Shown one piece after another: positions 27,962 to 35,150 of a DNA stretch of 64,000 nt (its first letter is position 1; every line of letters starts with the position of its first letter). This stretch comes from an uncultured Alkaliphilus sp. (GTDB lineage Bacteria; Bacillota; Clostridia; Peptostreptococcales; Natronincolaceae). Below the pieces are notes generated by a model that did no database searches, was not told where the DNA came from, and saw nothing but the letters and a program-made list of their open reading frames with translations. The stretch covers positions 186,001 through 250,000 of the forward strand of contig CALJEQ010000006.1 in assembly GCA_938074565.1 (NCBI GenBank). The letters are read 5' to 3'. Made by a program: the position numbers and the translations under genes.

Positions 27962-29104
27962 ATGAAAACTGCAGTTATTGGAAAAGGGAAAATGGGAAGA
28001 GATATATTCAATCATTTCTTCCAATATGACGGTGAATTTGTTTTAATCTGTAGAAGTCAAGATGACGTTGAAAAGCTAACTAATACATTTGAAAAACAGC
28101 TTAAAAAAATGTTAAATAGAGGCTATTTATCAGAAGTTGAATATGATGAAAAGATGAAGTCTTTTTTAGTATCAACTGATTATAACGACTTAGCAGATTG
28201 TGACCTTGTAATTGAGTCAGTTGTTGAAGACTTACAAGTAAAACAAAATATTTTCGAAAAAATTGAATCTATCGTTAAGCCAGAGTGTATTTTAGCTACT
28301 AATACATCATCAATACGTTTAAATAGGATCTTTGAAAATTGCGCAACTAAAAACAGATGTATAGGAATGCATTTCTTTTTTCCAGTAAAGATTACTAGAA
28401 CTGTTGAAATAAACAGAACTAGATTTACTGAACAAAAATATGTAGATATAGTTAGAGATTTATTAATAAAAGCAAATAAACACCCACTTGAATTAAAAGA
28501 AGAAGCTAATATGATTTTATCTAAAATGCTTCTAAATTTAATCAGTGAAGCCTATATTATTTATCAAGAAAAGTTCCTATCCATTGAAGAAATTGATAAA
28601 GTCTTAAAAGAGAACCTTGTAACCTTTGGCTTATTTGAAATAATTGATGCTACAGGCATTCACATTATTTTAGAGAGTAGAGAGAATTTTATAAGTGAAC
28701 GTTATGAAAAACTATATGAACCTTTCTATATTAAAGGTAAACAATTGATGGAAGAAGGATATGGTGGTGGTGCAGGTAATAAAGGCCTATTAGCCTATGA
28801 ACAAGAGCATCCATTGACTTTTAATCAGCTAGATGAAAATTCTTTATGTGATTATAAGCAAAATATCGTTTTAAGACTACAAAGTATTCTAATCAACGAA
28901 TTAGCATATTTAATTGAAAATAAATATGTTGAAAGAGATGGCATGAATGAAGCAGTTAAAGAAATTCTTGGATTCTCGGAAGATCCCATCAGTATGCTGA
29001 GAGGATTAGGAGAGGAAAAAATCAAAGAGTGCCTATTAAATAGTTATCAAAAATATCAAGACAAAATCTACCAACCATTGGACTTAACTGTTTTAGGCAG
29101 TTAG
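27962..29104 (+). CDS. 3-hydroxyacyl-CoA dehydrogenase-family protein
   Basis: A 380-residue FadB/Hbd-like dehydrogenase. The N-terminal NAD-binding domain has G-K-G-K-M-G-R-D (usually G-x-G-x-M-G), and C-D-L-V-I-E-S-V-V-E-D, A-T-N-T-S-S and G-M-H-F-F-F-P-V are family hallmarks. Two C-terminal helical domains follow, the second with a Y-G-G-G-A-G-N-K-G-L-L-A-Y motif. It normally reduces or oxidises 3-keto/3-hydroxyacyl groups and can stand in for the missing FabG. I chose ATG 27962 because GGGGG lies at the right distance; the longer frame from 27929 starts inside the radical SAM gene. Confidence 0.85.
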   Translation: MKTAVIGKGKMGRDIFNHFFQYDGEFVLICRSQDDVEKLTNTFEKQLKKMLNRGYLSEVEYDEKMKSFLVSTDYNDLADCDLVIESVVEDLQVKQNIFEKIESIVKPECILATNTSSIRLNRIFENCATKNRCIGMHFFFPVKITRTVEINRTRFTEQKYVDIVRDLLIKANKHPLELKEEANMILSKMLLNLISEAYIIYQEKFLSIEEIDKVLKENLVTFGLFEIIDATGIHIILESRENFISERYEKLYEPFYIKGKQLMEEGYGGGAGNKGLLAYEQEHPLTFNQLDENSLCDYKQNIVLRLQSILINELAYLIENKYVERDGMNEAVKEILGFSEDPISMLRGLGEEKIKECLLNSYQKYQDKIYQPLDLTVLGS

Positions 29105-29135
29105 TTCCATATAGTTATATAAGGAGAGATAGTTT

Positions 29136-30356
29136 ATGACTAATGAAAATAGAACTGTAATTACCGGAATGGGTATGATTACCTCTCTAGGTTTAGATGT
29201 AGAAACTACTTGGAATAACTTAGTTGAAGGACGTTCTGGGGTTAAGGAAATATCTCTATTCGATGCCAGTAATTTAGAAACAAGAATAGCAGCGGAAGTT
29301 AGCGCAGAATTTGAAAAATTTGTTGAAAAACAAATAGCTCGTAGAACTAGAAAGCAAATGACTAGAACTACAAGAATGACAATGGCAGCTGCTAACGAAG
29401 CTATTAAAGATAGTGGTATAAACTTTGATAATTATGAAAGAACCAGAATTGCTGTTATTTTAGGTGTAATAACTACTTCATATAATGATATGGAAAAAGA
29501 ACAGTCAGATTCTCATGTTATTGTAAGATCAATGCCAAATGCACCAAGTGCATGGATTTCTATGACTTATGGATTAGAAGGTCCTAACTTTAACGTTTCT
29601 ACAGCATGTGCAGCTTCTGCTTATGCAATTGGGTTAGGTAATCAAATGATTAAGTCTGGTTTGGCGGATGTTGTTATAGTAGGTGGAGCTGACTCCCACA
29701 TAGAGCCATTACATATTGCTGGCTTCAATCAAATTATGGCTATGTCAGTAAGAAATGACGAGCCACAAAAAGCATGTAGACCTTTTAGTGCAACAAGAGA
29801 TGGTTTTGTAATGGGTGAAGGTGCTGGAGTTATGGTATTGGAATCTGAAAAGTCAGCTAAGGCAAGAAATGCTAAGGTTTATGCTGAATTGGCAGGTTAT
29901 GCAATTACCAGTGAAGCTACTGATATTACTGCACCAAAGGAAAATGGAGTAGGAATGGCAAAGACCATGAGGATGGCGTTAGAAAACGCTGGTGTAAAAC
30001 ATGATGAAATAGATTACATCAATGCCCACGGTACTTCTACTTACTTAAATGATAAATATGAAACACTTGGTATTAAAGAATGTTTCGGAGATTGGGCAAA
30101 GTCACTTGCTGTTTCTTCAACTAAGGCTATGCATGGGCATACTTTGGGTGCTGCTGGTGCAATAGAAGGAATTGTTACTGTATTGAGCATACATAATCAA
30201 ATGGCTGTACCAACAATTAACTACGATGATCCTGATCCAGAATTAGATCTTGATTATATTCCAAATCAGTCTAGAGCAATGAATATTAGGGCAGCTCTAT
30301 CAAATTCATTTGGTTTTGGTGGACACAATGCTACACTTGTATTTAAAAAATATTAG
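29136..30356 (+). CDS. beta-ketoacyl-ACP synthase II-type condensing enzyme
   Basis: A 406-residue KAS II (FabF-like) enzyme with an intact catalytic set: Cys158 in S-T-A-C-A-A-S, His298 in N-A-H-G-T-S and His335 in H-G-H-T-L-G-A-A-G. It performs decarboxylative condensation on ACP-bound chains. It is the only normal elongating condensing enzyme in the cluster, so the chain must be extended by an iterative process. The Cys rules out a decarboxylase-only KS of the beta-branching type (which has Ser). It has a good AGGAGAG site. Confidence 0.93.
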   Translation: MTNENRTVITGMGMITSLGLDVETTWNNLVEGRSGVKEISLFDASNLETRIAAEVSAEFEKFVEKQIARRTRKQMTRTTRMTMAAANEAIKDSGINFDNYERTRIAVILGVITTSYNDMEKEQSDSHVIVRSMPNAPSAWISMTYGLEGPNFNVSTACAASAYAIGLGNQMIKSGLADVVIVGGADSHIEPLHIAGFNQIMAMSVRNDEPQKACRPFSATRDGFVMGEGAGVMVLESEKSAKARNAKVYAELAGYAITSEATDITAPKENGVGMAKTMRMALENAGVKHDEIDYINAHGTSTYLNDKYETLGIKECFGDWAKSLAVSSTKAMHGHTLGAAGAIEGIVTVLSIHNQMAVPTINYDDPDPELDLDYIPNQSRAMNIRAALSNSFGFGGHNATLVFKKY

Positions 30357-30373
30357 AAGGAGATAGGATTAAT

Positions 30374-31384
30374 ATGAGACAATATCTTATAACTGGCGGT
30401 GCAGGTTTTATTGGTTCTAACTTTGTTCGTTATCTTTATAATAATGAGCAAAACATTAGAGTACGTGTTTTAGATAAACTTACGTATTCTGGAAATATGG
30501 ACAACTTAGCAGATTTTGTAAATAGAGATGATTTTGAATTTATTCATGGAGATATATGTGATGATGAAGTAGTTAAAAAGGCAATGGTGGGAGTTAATGT
30601 TGTAGTTAATTTTGCTGCTGAAGTTGCTGTTGACCGTTCTATTAAAGAGCATCAATCTTTTCTTAAAACCGACGTTTTAGGGGTACATGTTCTTTTAGAA
30701 AATGCTTTAGCTCATAAAGAATCAATTGAAAGATTTATCCAAATTTCAACTGATGAAGTTTATGGACATATTTTGGAAGGAAGCTTCACAGAGACTTCTG
30801 AATTAAAGCCACGTAATCCATACTCTGCGTCAAAACTTGGTGGAGAGAGACTAGCATATAGTTACTATGCAACTTATGATATGCCTGTTATTGTAACCCG
30901 TGCATCTAATAACTATGGACCTTGGGCATATCCAGAAAAAGTAATTCCTCTTTTCATAACTAACCTAGTAGAAGGACACCAAGTACCTATCTATGGTGAA
31001 GGAAATCAAGTTAGAGACTGGTTGTATGTAGATGATCATTGTAGTGCTATATACCACTTAATACATAATGGTAAAAATGGCGAGGTTTACAATGTTGGTG
31101 GAGATCAAGAGTGTACTAATTTAGAGTTAACGAAAAAGATACTAGAGTTACTGGGTAAAGATGAATCTTCTATTAAGTTCGTAGCTGATAGACCAGGACA
31201 TGATTTAAGATATAGTTTAGATATTTCTAAGTTAGAAGCTACTGGTTGGAAACCTGAATATGATTTAGAAACAGGACTTAAAAAGACTGTGGACTGGTAT
31301 ATTAGTCATCCAGAGTATTGGAAGAAATTAAAAGATAATATGGATAAAAGATATATTGAAGGGTTCTGGGGAAATAAAAAGTAA
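30374..31384 (+). CDS. rmlB: NDP-glucose 4,6-dehydratase (RmlB-like)
   Basis: A 336-residue extended short-chain dehydrogenase. It has the NAD-binding G-G-A-G-F-I-G-S (residues 8-15), S-T-D-E-V-Y-G-H, the catalytic Y-S-A-S-K (Tyr150, Lys154), and R-A-S-N-N-Y-G-P typical of dTDP-glucose 4,6-dehydratases. It makes the 4-keto-6-deoxy sugar that begins most deoxysugar pathways. It pairs with the RmlA-like gene 264 bases downstream and with the glycosyltransferase, so the cluster product is very probably glycosylated. Confidence 0.93.
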   Translation: MRQYLITGGAGFIGSNFVRYLYNNEQNIRVRVLDKLTYSGNMDNLADFVNRDDFEFIHGDICDDEVVKKAMVGVNVVVNFAAEVAVDRSIKEHQSFLKTDVLGVHVLLENALAHKESIERFIQISTDEVYGHILEGSFTETSELKPRNPYSASKLGGERLAYSYYATYDMPVIVTRASNNYGPWAYPEKVIPLFITNLVEGHQVPIYGEGNQVRDWLYVDDHCSAIYHLIHNGKNGEVYNVGGDQECTNLELTKKILELLGKDESSIKFVADRPGHDLRYSLDISKLEATGWKPEYDLETGLKKTVDWYISHPEYWKKLKDNMDKRYIEGFWGNKK

Positions 31385-31425
31385 ATAGTAACTAAAAAGT
31401 ATTTATAATAGTAGTGATTTATGAT

Positions 31426-31566
31426 TATGCAAAACTAAACCTGACAGTACGTATTTTTCAAGACATCCTAATCTAATATAGTTGAAAGGAATAGTCTTGA
31501 TGATATTATTGGAAGGTTTATTTTGCATAGTTAAAGATTATGTACAAATCTAGTTTTATCTGTCAG
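31426..31566 (+). ncRNA. structured intergenic element with crossed inverted repeats (candidate cis-RNA)
   Basis: Between the dehydratase and RmlA genes three inverted repeats sit in a small space. They are TATGCAAAA (31426-31434) with TTTTGCATA (31521-31529), TCAAGAC (31458-31464) with GTCTTGA (31494-31500) nested inside, and CTGACAG (31441-31447) with CTGTCAG (31560-31566), which crosses the first pair. The crossing order would give a pseudoknot or two alternative folds. I know of no Rfam family with these motifs; identity remains open. Confidence 0.35.
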
Positions 31567-31648
31567 TAAGTAAAACAGTAATTTGTATTTATACAATTGG
31601 CTTATCCCACAGTAAAAAGTACAAAACTAATTGAGCGAGGTGTTGTTA

Positions 31649-32401
31649 ATGCGTGGTGTTATTTTAGCAGGTGGACATGGAAAGAGATTACATCCTTTGA
31701 CGCTAGTAACTAATAAACATTTATTACCAGTTTATAAAAAACCAATGATTTATTATCCAATAGAGACTTTAGTAAAAGTAGGTATAAAAGAAATTCTTAT
31801 TGTTACTTCTGGTGAATATTTAGGGCATTTCTTCAGACTTCTTCAAACAGGAAAAGAGTGGGGCGTTAAGATTCACTATGCAATCCAAGAAGGTAGCGAT
31901 GGCACCGGAGCAGCATTATTATGTGCTGAGGAATTTGTTAAAGATGATGACTTTGTGGTTATTCTTGGAGACAACATTGTATCTGAAGATATAAAAGGCT
32001 TTGTTGATGAGTTTGAAGAAGAGAAAAAACAATTTAAAGCTAAAACATTAATAACTAAAGTAGAAGATCCCACCAAATATGGTGTTGTAGAATTTGAAGA
32101 TAAAAGAATAACAAGATTAGTTGAAAAGCCAAAAGACGCTTTCTCTAATTATGTTAATACAGGGTTATGGATATTTCAACCTGAAGTATTCTCTTTATTT
32201 AAACAATTAAAGAAGAGTGCAAGAGGTGAATATGAAACAACGGATGTATTAAACGCATATGCTGAACAAGGGTTGCTGACATATGGTATGCTAACATCTA
32301 AATGGACTGATGCAGGTTCTTTTGAACAGCTTTATCAGGCTACTGTTTTAATGAAGGAGCTTGAAGAACAAGAAGCTGCAAAGGGAGGAAGTACCATATG
32401 A
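31649..32401 (+). CDS. rmlA: glucose-1-phosphate thymidylyltransferase-like nucleotidyltransferase
   Basis: A 250-residue sugar nucleotidyltransferase. The N-terminal G-V-I-L-A-G-G-H-G-K-R-L-H-P-L-T is the nucleotide-binding signature. P-V-Y-K-K-P-M-I-Y-Y-P and G-D-N-I-V place it with RmlA-type enzymes, which make dTDP-glucose. It is shorter than the 290-residue RmlA and closer to archaeal or short forms. The ATG at 31649 follows GCGAGGTG and is better than the upstream frame at 31631. It overlaps the next gene by four bases (ATGA). Confidence 0.9.
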   Translation: MRGVILAGGHGKRLHPLTLVTNKHLLPVYKKPMIYYPIETLVKVGIKEILIVTSGEYLGHFFRLLQTGKEWGVKIHYAIQEGSDGTGAALLCAEEFVKDDDFVVILGDNIVSEDIKGFVDEFEEEKKQFKAKTLITKVEDPTKYGVVEFEDKRITRLVEKPKDAFSNYVNTGLWIFQPEVFSLFKQLKKSARGEYETTDVLNAYAEQGLLTYGMLTSKWTDAGSFEQLYQATVLMKELEEQEAAKGGSTI

Positions 32402-33600
32402 AAAAAATAGTGTTTATTAACTTCCCAGTTAATGGCCATGTAAATCCACAAATCAATCTATGTAGGGAATTAGCAAGTAAAGATGTAAAATTAATTTATT
32501 ATACTTTTGACGATTTCTTTCCTAAGTTTAAAGGTATAGATAACCTGGAGTTACGTCCTTATCCAGAAGAGTTTAAGAAATACTATTATGGGTTAGCAGG
32601 GGATGCAGCACTGCAAAGAAAGTTCATAGCTTATTTATGGGTATTTTACTCATTGGCAGAAAAAGTATTGCCATTTACTTTGAGTGAAGTTGAAAAGGAA
32701 AAACCAGACTTGATTATTTGCGATACACTTGCAATATATGGTAAAATAGCTGCAAGGAAATATAATATCCCTATGACGTATTTCTTCTCATCCCTCATGG
32801 GCGATTCAATTGCTATGAAAAAATTGCCAGCATTGACTATAGGCTTATTAAAAAGTGCAGTACTACATTTTCCCTACGTAATAAAATTCAATAAAGTAAT
32901 GAAGCGTTTGGAAAAGCAACATGGTAAAATTATTGATAAACCGCAGGAAATTATGGCACATCAAGACTTATTCTCTTTTGTAATGACATCAAGAGAATTA
33001 CATCCTGGTGGAGATTTATATGGTGACAACGTAAAATTTGTTGGACCAGCTCATGTTGATGACAGTGAAATACCAGACAATAAAGATACAATATTTATTA
33101 GTATTGGTACAATTGCCATTAGCGAGACCTTTTGGGATAAAGCCATAGAAGCAACAAAAGACTTGGGCTATAATGTAGTTATTTCTTTCGGAGGAAATAA
33201 ACACAATAAGATTAAAATGAATAGCTTACCTGAAAATGTAAAGGTTTATGAAAATCTTAATTTAGAAGAATACCGAAACGTGTTAAAACGAGGTGTATTG
33301 TTTATTTCCCACGGTGGATTTAATAGTATAAGTGACTCAATTCTTTATAAAACACCATTATTAATTTGTCCTGTATCTTCAGAACAAGCTACTAACGGAA
33401 AATTAATAGAACAAATGGGATGTGGTCAATTATATCCTAAACTTGAGGTTGACGTAAAATCCTTACAAAAGAAAGCACTGGAAGTAATAAATAGCGATAG
33501 CGCAAAAGTGGGATTAGAGAAATACAGACAATCTTTCTTGAACTCTATGGGGTATAAAAAGGCTGTAGAAGAGTTAAACAAAGAATTTAATCTGTATTAA
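32398..33600 (+). CDS. macrolide-type family 1 glycosyltransferase
   Basis: A 400-residue GT1/UGT-like enzyme. The N-terminal acceptor side has F-P-V-N-G-H-V-N-P (the His is the expected catalytic base), and the C-terminal donor-binding site has H-G-G-F-N-S-I-S-D near residue 305 followed by C-P-V-S-S-E-Q. Such enzymes add a nucleotide-activated sugar to hydroxylated natural products (MGT family). It is directly coupled to rmlA, which fits transfer of a deoxysugar onto the cluster product. Confidence 0.9.
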   Translation: MKKIVFINFPVNGHVNPQINLCRELASKDVKLIYYTFDDFFPKFKGIDNLELRPYPEEFKKYYYGLAGDAALQRKFIAYLWVFYSLAEKVLPFTLSEVEKEKPDLIICDTLAIYGKIAARKYNIPMTYFFSSLMGDSIAMKKLPALTIGLLKSAVLHFPYVIKFNKVMKRLEKQHGKIIDKPQEIMAHQDLFSFVMTSRELHPGGDLYGDNVKFVGPAHVDDSEIPDNKDTIFISIGTIAISETFWDKAIEATKDLGYNVVISFGGNKHNKIKMNSLPENVKVYENLNLEEYRNVLKRGVLFISHGGFNSISDSILYKTPLLICPVSSEQATNGKLIEQMGCGQLYPKLEVDVKSLQKKALEVINSDSAKVGLEKYRQSFLNSMGYKKAVEELNKEFNLY

Positions 33601-33615
33601 GGGAGAGGATAAACA

Positions 33616-34110
33616 ATGAATAAAGATCTTGTTATTTATTATTCAAAAAACGGTACGACTATGGAAACTGTAGAGAAAATGAAAAAGGCTTCTAACAATC
33701 AAGTAGATGTACTGGATATTAACAGTAAGGATACTAAAGACCTAAGTCAATATAATAGAATTTTCATTGGATGTGGGGTTGTTGCAAGTAACTTACCAGG
33801 TAAAGTTGTTAAATATATTAAAGCTAACAGTACTTTATTAAAGTCAAAGAAAGTTGTGTTTTTTATACATGGTCTTATTTCTGAATCTAACTACTCAGGA
33901 ATGGTTGATACCGCTGTAAAAAATTTAATACCTTCCAGCAACTATGAAGTAGTATATTTGGGAGGTAAACTTGATATAAATAAGCAAAACTTTATCATCA
34001 AGAAAATGCTATTAGTAATAGCTAAACAGAATAATCTAGATCCTAATAATGCCAATACATTAAATGAAAAGAGTATCTCAAAATTATTAAAATATTTTGA
34101 AGCTAACTAG
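33616..34110 (+). CDS. flavodoxin-like protein
   Basis: A 164-residue FMN-binding flavodoxin-fold protein. The phosphate-binding loop is Y-S-K-N-G-T-T-M-E-T (residues 9-18), followed by the F-I-G-C-G-V flavin loop. It may deliver low-potential electrons to the radical SAM enzyme or to a reductase of the cluster, or be a small quinone/flavin reductase. It is spaced 15 bases after the glycosyltransferase with a GGGAGAGG site. Confidence 0.82.
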   Translation: MNKDLVIYYSKNGTTMETVEKMKKASNNQVDVLDINSKDTKDLSQYNRIFIGCGVVASNLPGKVVKYIKANSTLLKSKKVVFFIHGLISESNYSGMVDTAVKNLIPSSNYEVVYLGGKLDINKQNFIIKKMLLVIAKQNNLDPNNANTLNEKSISKLLKYFEAN

Positions 34111-34117
34111 TTCTTTT

Positions 34118-34816
34118 ATGACTTTACAAGAAATTTATAAAAAGATTGCATCATGCAAAATAGTAGACATAGAAGGTTGTACTGGATGGCTCATTAATAT
34201 TAAAGATTTTTATGAATATAGTAATGAAATAAAAAAAAGCTTATCCAGTGAAGAGGTAGAAAAAAGTAATAAAATAAGAATTGAAAAGAAAAAGTTGACA
34301 TTTTTCCTGCGTAAAGGAATAACTCGGATTATACTTAGTCATTATTTTAATATAAATCTAGATGAAGTAAGATATGACTACAATGAGTATGGAAAACCTT
34401 TCATATCCCATAGAGATTATAAAAACTATGGATTTAATATCTCTCATTCAAAAGAATATCTATTTGTAGGTATTGTTAAGGATAAAGAAATTGGAGTAGA
34501 TATAGAAAAAATTAATTTAGGTTTAAATCATCACCTATTAGCTGAAAGTGTATTTTCCACTGAAGAAATGGCTTTATATAATAATTATGACGATTTTAAT
34601 AAATTATGCTCTTTTTATAAAGCATGGGTGCAGAAGGAAGCCATAAGTAAAGCAATAGGAAGGGGTATTGCTATTGGGTTTAATGAGTTTTCCGTTAATA
34701 TTAACCCTAATAATAATGAGGAAGAATACATAACTAACGTTAAAAGTGTACAACATCCTATTATTGTTAGGGTAAAATGCGAGGATAACTACTATAAGGC
34801 AACAGCATTAATATGA
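34118..34816 (+). CDS. Sfp-type 4'-phosphopantetheinyl transferase
   Basis: A 232-residue Sfp-family enzyme that transfers phosphopantetheine to carrier proteins. Motifs are F-N-I-S-H-S-K-E-Y-L-F-V, I-G-V-D-I-E (Mg-binding Asp and Glu) and F-Y-K-A-W-V-Q-K-E-A-I-S-K-A near the end. Its presence confirms that the two ACPs need activation by a dedicated enzyme. No ribosome binding site is obvious; the start is probably ATG 34118, eight bases after the previous stop, although an earlier in-frame TTG at 34097 overlaps the flavodoxin gene. It is the last gene of the core operon. Confidence 0.88.
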   Translation: MTLQEIYKKIASCKIVDIEGCTGWLINIKDFYEYSNEIKKSLSSEEVEKSNKIRIEKKKLTFFLRKGITRIILSHYFNINLDEVRYDYNEYGKPFISHRDYKNYGFNISHSKEYLFVGIVKDKEIGVDIEKINLGLNHHLLAESVFSTEEMALYNNYDDFNKLCSFYKAWVQKEAISKAIGRGIAIGFNEFSVNINPNNNEEEYITNVKSVQHPIIVRVKCEDNYYKATALI

Positions 34817-35150
34817 ATAATAAAATAAATATTAAATACAGCTGAAGGAGATTGCCTTACATTTAATAAAAAGGGGGATAACATAACTTAAATAGGAAAA
34901 TTGACATCCATTTGTCCATCAAACAATAATTAGTTTAGGACATAATGGAGTATAAGTTGGATACATTTTATTAATAAATTTGTAAAAAAAATTTTAAAAG
35001 ATTTGCAAACTTTTACAAAACATATTCGTATATGATTACGTAGAGTGTTAGATGGATGTTTTTATGAACTAAATGGTTACCGGTGCCAGTAGTAAAGTTT
35101 TATTATGGGTGTAACAAAAATAGAGTAAAATATTATTTAGGGGGGCATAT
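34817..35150. other. intergenic region between core cluster and export genes
   Basis: These 334 bases hold no gene that I can support. They contain a promoter-like TTGACA (34901-34906), an 18-base spacer and AATAAT (34925-34930), pointing to the permease gene. A small G/C-containing imperfect inverted repeat around ACCGGT lies near 35077-35091. Confidence 0.4.
34901..34930 (+). promoter_or_regulatory. candidate promoter of the export operon
   Basis: Consensus TTGACA (34901-34906), an 18-base spacer and AATAAT (34925-34930), about 220 nt before the permease start. Confidence 0.45.
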
